Source of the DNA: CAYPPG01 sp964412555
Lineage (GTDB): Bacteria; Hinthialibacterota; Hinthialibacteria; Hinthialibacterales; Hinthialibacteraceae
NCBI GenBank assembly: GCA_964412555.1
Contig: CAYPPG010000016.1
Location: 1 to 64,000 of the forward strand
Length of the DNA stretch: 64,000 nt
Direction of reading: 5' to 3'
This document shows, piece after piece, positions 1-9,400 of the stretch. The notes beneath the pieces were generated by a model. It was not told the DNA's origin and searched no databases. It saw only the letters and a list, made by a program, of their open reading frames with translations. The position numbers were made by a program, and so were the translations under genes. Each line of letters starts with the position of its first letter. Within the stretch, counting starts at the first letter, position 1.

Positions 1-44
1 GGTCACACCTAACCGACTCCAGGGGGGTCAAAGGTACCCGGCTA

Positions 45-73
45 TTGACAATACTATCTCTATACATTATTTT
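45..73 (+). promoter_or_regulatory. possible sigma70-type promoter
   Basis: TTGACA at 45-50 is a perfect -35 hexamer. A 17-base spacer separates it from TATTTT at 68-73, which matches four of six -10 positions. It lies just upstream of the GTG at 87 and would drive the two small genes that follow. The reading is by eye only; a start point has not been mapped. Confidence 0.4.
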
Positions 74-86
74 CGTTGGAGATGAT

Positions 87-251
87 GTGGAACGATCCTT
101 TTCTGTGAATGGAATTCCGATTCGCCTAACGCAGGAACGTTGGGAACATATTGTCAACAACAAACCCTATATGGATTCGTATTATGAGAGATTTTTTGAG
201 GTCATTGAAAGGCATCAAATCGCCCAAAAAGAAAATGTGGCTCGATTATGA
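87..251 (+). pseudogene. small conserved hypothetical protein, probably C-terminally truncated partner of DUF2283
   Basis: The frame encodes about 54 residues from GTG 87, which has GGAG at 78-81 five bases upstream; an alternative TTG at 45 overlaps the promoter-like TTGACA. The residues read like the N-terminal half of small proteins that sit before DUF2283 genes (motif IPIRLTQERWEHIV followed by an aromatic/acidic stretch). The homologous part stops near residue 45, and the rest (RHQIAQKENVARL) is read from the start of the next gene in another frame. I infer that a deletion or frameshift removed the C-terminus and the intergenic spacer. The pair could belong to a toxin-antitoxin-like family, but no function is established from the sequence. 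Confidence 0.45.
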
Positions 252-393
252 TGACGAAGCGGATGTGCTCTACATCCACTTTGTCGAAAAACCCGCTTCT
301 ACACACAGTGAAATGCGGGAGGATGGAATCATTTTGGATTATCAAGAAAACACCCTCGTCGGTCTGACCATTCTTGAAGCGTCAAAACAATGA
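235..393 (+). CDS. DUF2283 family protein
   Basis: This 52-residue protein begins MWLDYDDEADVLYIHF and continues with GIILDY and LVGLTILEAS, the normal pattern of DUF2283 proteins (a short beta-rich fold of unknown function, often next to small hypothetical partners). The start was set at ATG 235 because family members begin at the equivalent of this strand; the open frame extends upstream to 151 but there it is out-of-frame sequence of the preceding gene. It overlaps the preceding damaged reading frame by 17 bases. No signal peptide or membrane segment is visible. Function unknown; possibly an antitoxin-like or stress-associated accessory protein, which is inference only. Confidence 0.7.
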   Translation: MWLDYDDEADVLYIHFVEKPASTHSEMREDGIILDYQENTLVGLTILEASKQ

Positions 394-489
394 AAAACTT
401 GTTTCCGTAGAGCAAAAACCTGCTTTGAACTTGCCAGTTCCCCAATCTTCGGCTTTCATGATTACAAAATTCACAATGGATCAGAAGAA

Positions 490-3024
490 ATGCCGACAGA
501 CGATCAAGCGATACATTTTCATACTCTAACCGATATTGTCAAGCAATTTCCGGAACGGGGAAGCCAGGATGCGATCCGTCTTTTCACCGGTTTTCGTATA
601 CTTCGATATTCGTACGAGAATATGTATGACCGATCCCTGCGCTGTGCCGCTTTGTTTGATGAAAAAGGGATCACAAAAGGGGATTGCGTGCTTCTTTGGG
701 CGCCCAATAGTCCGGAATGGGCGGCGATTTACTTTGCGTGTGTATTATCGGGAGTCGTGCTGGTTCCGCTCGATGCCCGAAATACGGCCGATTTCGTCAA
801 ACGGGTTGCGGGAGAGACGGAAGCGAAATTGCTGATTCGCACTCAGTTTACACTCGATCCGGAACTTTCCATCCCCACTCTTTTTATCGAAACGCTGTTC
901 AACCAGCTGGAAAAACTCGATCCTCCATCGAATTTACCGGAAATCACGCCGGATGATCTTGTTGAAATTGTCTATACTTCAGGCACGACCGGCAATCCAA
1001 AAGGGGTGATGCTGACTCACAAAAACTTGGCGTCGAATGTCAGTGATGTTTTCCAAATCGTTCGCACTGATCCAACCTATCACTTGATGTCCGTTCTCCC
1101 TCTCAGTCATGCACTGGAACAAACCGGCGGATTCTGGACACCATTGGCCGGCGGCGGAACCATTCTCTATCTCAGCGTCTTGAAACCATCCGCTTTATTC
1201 GACGTATTTCGCCGCGAAAACATCACGGTCATGGTGCTCGTCCCCCGGCTTCTTACACTCATCAAAAAGCGAGTGGAAGAAACCATCGCGGAAATGCACC
1301 TGACTCCATATTTGAAATTCGGATTGAATGTTATTTCGAAATGCCCCCGCTGGATGCGTACACTCTACTTTTACCCCATTCATAAACGCTTCAGTACCGC
1401 GTTTCACCTTTTCGTCTGCGGGGGATCTGCTTTGGATCCGCAAGTGGAATCGTTTTGGAAAAAGATCGGCTTCGAACTGCTGCAAGGGTATGGATTGACC
1501 GAAACGAGTCCTGTCCTAACGGTTACTCGCCGTGGAGACGAATGCCTCGGTTCGGTGGGATTGTCCTTGGAACACGTCGATATTCGGCTTACGGACGAAC
1601 AGGAAATCCAAGCCAAAGGTCCCAACATCTTCCAAGGCTATTATAAAAGGCCGGAACTCAACCAAGACAATTTCGAAGATGGCTGGTTCAAAACCGGTGA
1701 CATCGGTGAATTCGATGAAGATGGTTATCTCTATATTCGCAGCCGGAAAAAAGATGTTATTGTCACCAGCGACGGCATCAATGTCTATCCCGAAGACATC
1801 GAGCATGTTCTGGAGAACCAAGAAACCGTCAAAGAAGCCTGCGTACTGGGGACCGGCGATCAGCAGGAAATTGTCCATGCTGTGTTGCTTCTCGATCCCC
1901 CTGATGCCGATGCAAGACGATGCATCGAGCAGGCCAATCGGCAACTACCGCCGGAACAGCATATCAAAGATTTTACTATCTGGCCGATGCCGGAATTTCC
2001 GAAAACCACCACGTTGAAAATCAAGAAGAATGATGTGCGTAAAGTCATTGAATCTTCCGAGACGGAAACGGCTTTTCATGATTCCCAATCGCGATCTCCT
2101 ATCCAGCGTATTCTCAGTGAGGTTACATCTCTTGAACCGGATGAGATACAAGCCAACGCCCGGCTTGGACAAGATCTCGGTCTCACGTCGATTGATCGTG
2201 TAGAATTGATTTCCCGTTTGGAAAGCGAATTTCGCATCGACATAGACGAGAACATGATCACTTCCGAAACCACCGTCGATGAGTTGGAAGCACTCGTTTC
2301 CAAACGCAAAACATCCGATTCCGAACTTCATTTCCGCCGCTGGACCTTGTCCCGCTCCTGTCGGATGGTTCGCGTATTTTTTGAGTGGCTTCTTATCCGG
2401 CCGCTTTTGTCTCTTTTCTGTAAAGTCAAATGTTTGGGATGGGAAAATGTTCAAACGATTCAAGGTCCTATTTTTATCATCGCGAATCATACCAGTCATG
2501 TCGATACGCCCTTGATACAAACGTTATTATCTCCCACTCTCGGCCGCCGAATTTGTCCAGCCGCCTGGAAGGAATATTTTGACACGGACGAGACGACTCC
2601 ATTGATCAAGAAAATCGGCAAATGGTTTGCCTGGCAGATCTCGACTATCGGATTTAATATTTTCCCATTTCCCCAAACCACCGGTTTCCGGAAAAGTATG
2701 GTTTATGCCGGGGAATTAATCGATAAAGGCTGGAGCGTTCTTCTCTATCCGGAAGGCGCGCGCAGTCAAAGTGGTGAATTGAGTGAATTTCGTGAGGGGG
2801 TCGGCATTCTTGCAAGAAATCTACATGTGCCTATTCTTCCTATCGCGATCATTGGGGGGGAAAAAATACTGCCCCGCGGCAAAGGAATTCCCAAACGAAG
2901 TGAGGTGAAGATCGCTTTCGGCCAACCGTTGACTTTCAATCAATCCTATTCCTACACCGAAATCGCATTACGATTGAAATCGGAAATTGAAAATCTACGT
3001 GACCGGCTTCTCACCGAGGATTGA
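490..3024 (+). CDS. fused acyl-CoA/ACP synthetase - acyl carrier protein - 1-acylglycerol-phosphate acyltransferase
   Basis: Three catalytic parts sit in one 844-residue chain. Residues about 10-520 form an AMP-binding adenylate-forming ligase, with the P-loop YTSGTTGNPKG at 162-172 and GYGLTETSP near 335. Residues about 535-610 form an acyl-carrier domain with the phosphopantetheine site LGLTSIDRVELI near 562-573, where the Ser is in the usual place. Residues about 635-844 form a PlsC-type acyltransferase with the HX4D block NHTSHVDTPL near 665 and YPEGARS near 752. The likely role is to activate a fatty acid, load it on the internal ACP and transfer it to a lysophospholipid, analogous to Aas but with reversed order and its own ACP. 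It has no N-terminal signal. It converges on the next gene with an 11-base gap. Confidence 0.9.
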   Translation: MPTDDQAIHFHTLTDIVKQFPERGSQDAIRLFTGFRILRYSYENMYDRSLRCAALFDEKGITKGDCVLLWAPNSPEWAAIYFACVLSGVVLVPLDARNTADFVKRVAGETEAKLLIRTQFTLDPELSIPTLFIETLFNQLEKLDPPSNLPEITPDDLVEIVYTSGTTGNPKGVMLTHKNLASNVSDVFQIVRTDPTYHLMSVLPLSHALEQTGGFWTPLAGGGTILYLSVLKPSALFDVFRRENITVMVLVPRLLTLIKKRVEETIAEMHLTPYLKFGLNVISKCPRWMRTLYFYPIHKRFSTAFHLFVCGGSALDPQVESFWKKIGFELLQGYGLTETSPVLTVTRRGDECLGSVGLSLEHVDIRLTDEQEIQAKGPNIFQGYYKRPELNQDNFEDGWFKTGDIGEFDEDGYLYIRSRKKDVIVTSDGINVYPEDIEHVLENQETVKEACVLGTGDQQEIVHAVLLLDPPDADARRCIEQANRQLPPEQHIKDFTIWPMPEFPKTTTLKIKKNDVRKVIESSETETAFHDSQSRSPIQRILSEVTSLEPDEIQANARLGQDLGLTSIDRVELISRLESEFRIDIDENMITSETTVDELEALVSKRKTSDSELHFRRWTLSRSCRMVRVFFEWLLIRPLLSLFCKVKCLGWENVQTIQGPIFIIANHTSHVDTPLIQTLLSPTLGRRICPAAWKEYFDTDETTPLIKKIGKWFAWQISTIGFNIFPFPQTTGFRKSMVYAGELIDKGWSVLLYPEGARSQSGELSEFREGVGILARNLHVPILPIAIIGGEKILPRGKGIPKRSEVKIAFGQPLTFNQSYSYTEIALRLKSEIENLRDRLLTED

Positions 3025-3035
3025 TTTTTGGAGGA

Positions 3036-4934
3036 TTATTCCATTCGCGATTCCAATTTTATGATCCGCACAGCGATGGTGTGCTCATCCTCATAGACAA
3101 TCTGTAAAGAATCATGGACCGATGCTTGTTCGTTAATCCGTTGGAAAGCCTTTCCTTCCATGAGTTGACCATGAACCAGCACCACTTCCGCTTGACGGTC
3201 GCGTAAGAGCCGGATGGAGGATACATCGGGAAAATGCATCATTGCGTTGGTAAACTCGTCATACCATGGAGGCTGATTCCAAGCATATCCGTTGACCATT
3301 TTTTTCTTATGATACAAGGAATTGAGAAGATAACGCGATTTGTGTTCCTTGGATTCAGCCGGGAACTCCGCAATGACCGTGATCCCTCCTTGATTGTTCA
3401 GCCATCCATACACAGGCTCGATGGATTGATTCGTCGGCGGTTGGGAGAATTGGATCCCCGGCCAACATTCCATGATCACTAAAAATGCTGCTATGAAGGA
3501 AAAAACAGGGTATTTTCGCTCATAGTCGACCTTCTCCAAAACGCGGTGAAATCCCATTGCTGAAAGAATAGAAATTCCCGCAAGAACAAAAATTCCGAAT
3601 CGGGCATGGGTGCGGAAGTAGGAAAGGCTTTCAAACGGTTCCGTAATCCACCGCAACGGATACATGCTGCTGCATAAGAGTCCAATCAAAGCGAGTATAC
3701 AAACCACCGGTAAGAAAAACGTTGGAGAATTGTTGATTTCCGCCTTTATTTTATTGAAATCAAAATAGAGGAACAGCCATACGATGGCGAACAGAAAAAA
3801 CTGGAATTGCAGCCGATGGGGATTGTGAATTGATATTTTCAAAGGGCCGATATAGTGCAATATTCCACCGGTTATCACACAATAGACAATCAAAACGGCG
3901 TACATGGACCCTAATCCTAGAATCCAATGGGCGATTTTTCTTCGCTTCGGATTTTCCGTTTTCCAGCGACTCGGCCAGTATGTCCAACCGGCTATCGTTG
4001 CAAGGATCAAAGATAAAAAACCAGGGGAAAAGCCAACGTCCGTTACCGGGATGTGAATCACCGGTATCAATGTATGGTACATATTCCGCCAGTTTGGCCA
4101 AATATAATGAGCAATCGTGGTCGATGTCAGTTCATACAAATAATCGATCGTTCTTTCCCCGGCTTGTTGGTTTGCCCAAATCGGAACATAGAGTTTAATT
4201 ACTGCAAAATAGGCCGCTCCGAGGATCAGAATCGTTCCCCCGATTTCCAGAAAACGTCTCATGGTCAATTGGCTGAATCGCAATCCACCGATGATCCCAA
4301 CAAGACCTAAAAATAAAAAACAATTCAAAAAAACATATTGCAGAGAACATCCCAATAATAAGAGAGAAATCACTATATAGCCGGCCAGATGCCGCCAGTT
4401 CCAATTCTGCAAATACAAATATAAATGGCGAAATGCGAGGATCAACAAACCCGTACACAAAATCTGTGGACGGTTTAAACAAAGAATGTGGAAAGAAGAA
4501 AATGCGAAGATTGTTCCACCTACAAACGAAACATAAACATTATTCGTGAAATCGTAAACCACCAACCACAAGGCATATCCGGCAAGGACGAATGAGAAAA
4601 GACAGAAGATGTTGTAACAAGCGATCACGGAAAAACCACAGAGATGGAACGGCCATAAAAATGCTGAGATGACCGAAAAGGTTTCCGCATATAAAAGTGT
4701 ATCTTTTTCCGGGAAGAAAATGTCTCCGTCGAGATAAGACGCAAATCCCTGCCCGATCGACTTGAAATTTTCATCCAATACCCACATGAAGACGCTCGGA
4801 TCCAGAGGCTCCGATGCGATCTGGCTTCCCAAATGGGCTGTCATTGGCCATGTGAGTATGACCGCGAGAAGAAGATATCCACCGATCGCCGCACCATGTG
4901 TTTTCCCTATTTCGTGAATTGTTTCTTTATTCAT
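3036..4934 (-). CDS. polytopic membrane protein, GT-C glycosyltransferase-like
   Basis: This 632-residue protein has about ten to twelve hydrophobic segments from residue 15 to about 480 and a soluble, probably periplasmic C-terminal part of about 130 residues. The first extracytoplasmic loop contains SEPLDPSVFMWVL and DIFFPEKDTLLYAE. Such an acidic motif after the first helix is typical of GT-C enzymes that use polyprenyl-phosphate sugars, so a lipid-linked sugar transferase is the best guess. No family was identified with certainty. ATG 4934 was chosen over the GTG at 4940; neither has a strong ribosome-binding site. It is transcribed divergently from nagB across a 286-base spacer. Confidence 0.7.
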   Translation of the reverse strand: MNKETIHEIGKTHGAAIGGYLLLAVILTWPMTAHLGSQIASEPLDPSVFMWVLDENFKSIGQGFASYLDGDIFFPEKDTLLYAETFSVISAFLWPFHLCGFSVIACYNIFCLFSFVLAGYALWLVVYDFTNNVYVSFVGGTIFAFSSFHILCLNRPQILCTGLLILAFRHLYLYLQNWNWRHLAGYIVISLLLLGCSLQYVFLNCFLFLGLVGIIGGLRFSQLTMRRFLEIGGTILILGAAYFAVIKLYVPIWANQQAGERTIDYLYELTSTTIAHYIWPNWRNMYHTLIPVIHIPVTDVGFSPGFLSLILATIAGWTYWPSRWKTENPKRRKIAHWILGLGSMYAVLIVYCVITGGILHYIGPLKISIHNPHRLQFQFFLFAIVWLFLYFDFNKIKAEINNSPTFFLPVVCILALIGLLCSSMYPLRWITEPFESLSYFRTHARFGIFVLAGISILSAMGFHRVLEKVDYERKYPVFSFIAAFLVIMECWPGIQFSQPPTNQSIEPVYGWLNNQGGITVIAEFPAESKEHKSRYLLNSLYHKKKMVNGYAWNQPPWYDEFTNAMMHFPDVSSIRLLRDRQAEVVLVHGQLMEGKAFQRINEQASVHDSLQIVYEDEHTIAVRIIKLESRME

Positions 4935-5220
4935 GACCACTCATATTCTTGATCAAGCCTTCTGGAAGGTGACGTCCTGAGTTTAATAACATTTCTCAAA
5001 AAATTCGACCACCGCGCTATTATACCGGCTTTCCTATCATGCACTAGATTTTGCATTCCTCCCGCCCCTTCACCCATAACGGTTTTTCGGTCAAAATTCC
5101 GCAATCAGCGAAAATCATCTCAACTCAATTGTTTTTCGCATTCAACACAAGAATAAAAGCCATGGATTGCCATCCTCGGCACCGAAACCTATTTTCAGTA
5201 AAGAGAGGAGTACGTTCACA

Positions 5221-5991
5221 ATGGAAGTGATCATTAAGAAAGATTACGATGAAATGAGTAAAGAAGGCGCGTTGATCGTGGCCGATTTGGTCAAAAATGT
5301 GCCCAATTGCGTCCTGGGTCTCGCCACCGGCAGCACTCCCATCGGATTGTATAAAGAATTGATCCGTATGCACAAAAATGAAGGTCTGGATTTTTCCAAG
5401 GTTACCACTTTCAACTTGGATGAATACTGTGGTTTGCCACCTTCCCATGATCAATCCTACCACTATTTCATGCATGACAATCTGTTCAACCATATCAACA
5501 TCAATCCCGAAAACATTCACGTCCCGAGCGGGACAGCGCCGGATGTGGAAGGATTCTGTGAATGGTACGAAATGCAGATCGAAGGAGCAGGAGGCATCGA
5601 CTTACAGGTTCTCGGAATCGGCGGCGACGGCCACATCGCATTCAATGAACCTGGTTCTTCCCTCGGTTCCCGAACCCGTATGAAAACACTGACGGAAGAA
5701 ACCGTCGAGGATAACGCTCGTTTCTTCGCGAAAAAAGAAGATGTCCCCCGCTATGCCATCACGATGGGGGTTGGGACGATCATGGAAGCCCGTCACTGTC
5801 TCCTATTTTGCAATGGGGAGAAGAAAGCGGAAACCATTGCCAAAGCCATCGAAGGCCCTATCACCGCCGACATTACCGCTTCCGCCTTACAAATGCATCC
5901 CATGGCGACATTCATTCTCGATGAACCCGCTGCTTCGAAACTGAAGCGGTATGATTACTATAAATGGGTGTATGACAACAAACCCGAATAA
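5221..5991 (+). CDS. nagB: glucosamine-6-phosphate deaminase
   Basis: The enzyme converts glucosamine-6-phosphate to fructose-6-phosphate and ammonia in the cytoplasm, linking amino-sugar breakdown to glycolysis. Its 256 residues contain the family blocks LGLATGSTPIGLY, FNLDEYCGLP (the Asp-Glu region used in ring opening) and LGIGGDGHIAFNEPGS (active-site Asp, His and Glu). ATG 5221 is preceded by GGAG at 5205-5208; the longer open frame to 5167 lacks a site and adds a non-homologous tail. The length fits short bacterial NagB proteins. No nagA or transporter lies next to it, so it appears to be a single-gene unit closed by a strong terminator. Confidence 0.96.
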   Translation: MEVIIKKDYDEMSKEGALIVADLVKNVPNCVLGLATGSTPIGLYKELIRMHKNEGLDFSKVTTFNLDEYCGLPPSHDQSYHYFMHDNLFNHININPENIHVPSGTAPDVEGFCEWYEMQIEGAGGIDLQVLGIGGDGHIAFNEPGSSLGSRTRMKTLTEETVEDNARFFAKKEDVPRYAITMGVGTIMEARHCLLFCNGEKKAETIAKAIEGPITADITASALQMHPMATFILDEPAASKLKRYDYYKWVYDNKPE

Positions 5992-6015
5992 TCCCGTTTC
6001 AGAAAAAATATATAT

Positions 6016-6050
6016 AAAGGGTGATCGCAATAGATAGATCACCCTTTTTT
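6016..6050 (+). terminator. Rho-independent terminator of nagB
   Basis: An 11-bp perfect stem, AAAGGGTGATC at 6016-6026 and GATCACCCTTT at 6037-6047, encloses a ten-base loop and runs straight into a T-tract. It starts 24 bases after the nagB stop. This is the clearest intrinsic terminator in the window. Confidence 0.93.
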
Positions 6051-6479
6051 CTATTTTGCCATTTACTATAATGTTATGTATTGTCCCTTCTTTATTTGCC
6101 AATGAATTGTTAAAGTTGATTGCCTCTCTAGAGAAACCATATGTTGAATGAGGATTAGGTAGAAAATGATAATCTTACATTTCTTTTTGTAAGAAAAGAT
6201 TATTATTGCTATATAAAAGGTGTGTGTGGAATAGGGATCGGAAAGGAGGGAAATACTAAATGTGAAATATTGATTCGGTTAAAAGGTTTTAAGGTTTATG
6301 TGTTCAATATGTTTGAAATGAATTATTTTGAATATCTGTTGCCTGGGACGGGGTAAAAACACCATCATTTTGTTAACTCATAAAACTTTCCATCCACAGA
6401 CAGTCTATGACTTGCCGATGTAAGCACTTGAGCATCTTTCAAAAACAATATTTTTGGATTAGACAAGAAGGAGTTCATC
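6051..6479 (+). other. intergenic leader region with a start-stop codon pair
   Basis: No protein-coding frame of note lies here. Besides the candidate promoter at 6187-6215, there is a near-perfect Shine-Dalgarno AAGGAGG at 6243-6249 followed ten bases later by ATG at 6260-6262 and immediately by TGA at 6263-6265, a minimal start-stop. The rest is AT-rich. The ribosome-binding site of the next gene, AAGGAG, is at 6468-6473. No known riboswitch fold was recognised. Confidence 0.5.
6187..6215 (+). promoter_or_regulatory. candidate promoter for the large PPC-repeat protein gene
   Basis: TTGTAA at 6187-6192 and TATATA at 6210-6215 are separated by 17 bases. The -35 box lies in the right arm of a small hairpin (CTTACA 6174-6179 with TGTAAG 6188-6193), which could be an operator. 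It implies a leader of about 260 bases before the gene at 6480. Pattern-based only. Confidence 0.4.
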
Positions 6480-9400
6480 ATGGATCAATATACGGGAAAA
6501 CTATCTATCTTATGTGTAAGTTTAGTAGTGGTATTCATCAATTTTGCGTGGTCGGAAAGTGAACCGAACAACAATCTTTCTTCCGCCAATATCCTTGAAA
6601 TAAACACAACGGACAGTGGTGCCTTCTCCTTGGAAGCCCCATTGGATCTGTATGATTTTTACCAAATCACGACGGCGAAAGATGGCTTGTTGCAAATCGG
6701 GGCCGTACCCACAGCTGAATTGAGAGTGGGTGTAACATTGCTTGACACTGATGGTATCGGCGTTCTCAGCACCAACGAGGGAAATGCGAAAGGCGTAACA
6801 GCCGGTGTTGTGTACAGTAATCTTTTGGCAGGTACCTATTTTGCCGTTGTTCGCCAGATCGAGGGGCAGGGAACCTACAGTCTCTCTGCCAATTTCGCTG
6901 CGATTGAAGAACTTGACTCGGAACCGAACGATACCCCCCACATCGCCGTTCCCATGGCTTTGAACGGAGAAATGGAAGGCCACATCGGATTTCATGGCCA
7001 TTTGTTTACAGACCAATATGACTTTTACCAAATCACTGCGGAGCAGGAAGGCTCTCTCGATTTGACCGTTTTTCCCGATGGTGGTCTTCGAACCCGGCTG
7101 GAATTATGGGACACCAACAAAAACAATGTCCTTTCAACCAAAGATGACAATGGGAAAGGGGAGTCGGAAAAAATCGTATACGCCAATCTCGCCGCCGGAA
7201 CATATTATATTTTGGTTCGCAAAACAGACGGATACGGTTCCTATATATTGACCAATCTTTTCACTCCCAATCCGTTCCCCAACGATCCGGAATCCAATGA
7301 TACCCCATCGGACGCCTTGGCGATTGAACTTCAATCCGTCGATGGAAACCATGCCGGAACGGCGCAAGGTCATTTAGGGTACTACGGCAACCAATTCCGC
7401 GATGAGAAAGATTTTTACCTGATCACCATTCCAGAGTATGGAAATCTGACTCTTTCCACCAAGGCGGAGGACGCTGGGAATGTTGCTGTTGGCTATTCTT
7501 TGTTCGACTCGAATCTGCGCAAATTAGGGGAATCAAGTACATTCAACGGAATGCAACCTGGAGTGTATATTCTGGAGTTGTGGCGAAGTGACCGATATGG
7601 TGCTTATACACTTACTGTTACTTTGCAACCGCAGACGCCACCTGATCCTTTTAACCCCCCAACTTCTAATTTTACGATCGATTCACAAATCGAACAAGTC
7701 ACCATTACTCCAGCCAATCCGACTGTTTACTATACCATAAATCTGCCTGCTGACGGTGCATTGAGCGTGACCAGTGAATTTACCGACACAGTCGGGATTT
7801 ACGCTGATTTGTTCTATCAGGATGGGACCAATCGTATTGGTAGAAATGATCATTGGTATACTTCTGATCCTCGAACCTTTACCGTGCCCAATCTTCGCGC
7901 TGGCAGTTATGTTTTGAGAGTCCAGCACCGGCAAGGTGAAGGGTATGGGAGTCTGCAAAATAAATTTGTTCCCACATTGAGTGTCGATGCGGAACCGAAC
8001 GATGTTTGGAGTTTCAATTCTTCTTTTACAACGGATCAAACGATTACCGGTCATATCGGTTTTCATGGAAACGGGCGGACGGATACCATCGATTGCTACC
8101 TTTTGGATATCCCAGACGACGGATCGCTGACCATGAACAGTTTCATGGAGGATACCGGCGCTGTGTATTTCGATTTCTTCGCTTTACGGGAAAACAGCTC
8201 CAGTTCGCGTTTGTTGAGAAATGACCATTGGTATACAGCGGATTCGCGATCCTCCACCAAACCGAATCTCCTTGCTGGTACTTACATGGTTCGCGTACTC
8301 CATCGTCAAGGATATGGGGACTATGAAATTCAATTCGATTTTCAGCCGAACCGTAGTGGTGACTCTGAATTGAACGATCACGTTTACCAGGCAGTTTCAC
8401 TTGCGCTTGACCAAGGAACCATCGGGCACCTTGGATTCGATAAACAATTTCGTTTCGACAATAGCGATTGGTACAAAATTGAACTACCTGCGGATGGCAG
8501 TTTGTTGCTTTATACCCGAACGGAAGGTTCCTTAGGTACATATATCGATCTTTATCATTCGGATGCGGTTTCCCGGATTGGGCGAATTGATATCTGGTAT
8601 CGAGATACACCCGGAACCTACTTCGTGCCCAATTTACGCGCAGGGAATTATTACATACAGATAATCCATCGCCAAGGATATGGCACATACGACTTGTTTA
8701 CAAAATATCAAGAAAAACAGGTAAAAGATGATGAATTGAACAATTATATAACGATGGCCAAGCCGATATCGCCTGGTGATTTGGTACAAGGCGCAGTTGG
8801 TTATTTTGATGTCAACTTCAATGATTCCGAAGATTGGTATCGTGTCGATATTCCATCTGAGGGGACCTATCGGTTCTATTATCAAACGGAACCTCAATTT
8901 GGCTCCTACTGTGATCTCTTTACCGGTGATATGAGAACGCACTTGACTCGATTTGATCATTGGTACCGCTCTACTTCGAGTGTCAAAGACAGCGAACTAG
9001 CTGCTGGAACTTACTATATCCGATGTCTCAATCGACAAGCCTATGGCGCGTACTCCTTACGATTGGGAAGTCCTGATATCGCAAATACTGGCATACTGGA
9101 AGGAAAAGTCGTATCGACTACGAATTTCCCGCTTGCTGAAATTGATTGCGTTATTTTGAATCGGGAAGTGGAGACCGATTTTCTCGGTCAATTCAAAGTC
9201 GAAGATCTTGCTCCAGGAACGTACACCGTCACGATCAGTTCCGGAGCGAAATACTATGCCATTAATCGAGAAATCACGATTGCACCCGGGGAAACGACTC
9301 GTATCGAAGTGACGATGCTAGAAAGCAACAAAACTGCTCCAGCTGAAGTGCCACAATTTTATGGCTTTTCCCGCAATCAATACATCCATCTCTTCTGGTC

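Noticed and set aside
6300..6479. Riboswitch in the leader of the PPC-repeat gene
   Set aside because: No known aptamer core was recognised; only the start-stop and hairpin were kept.
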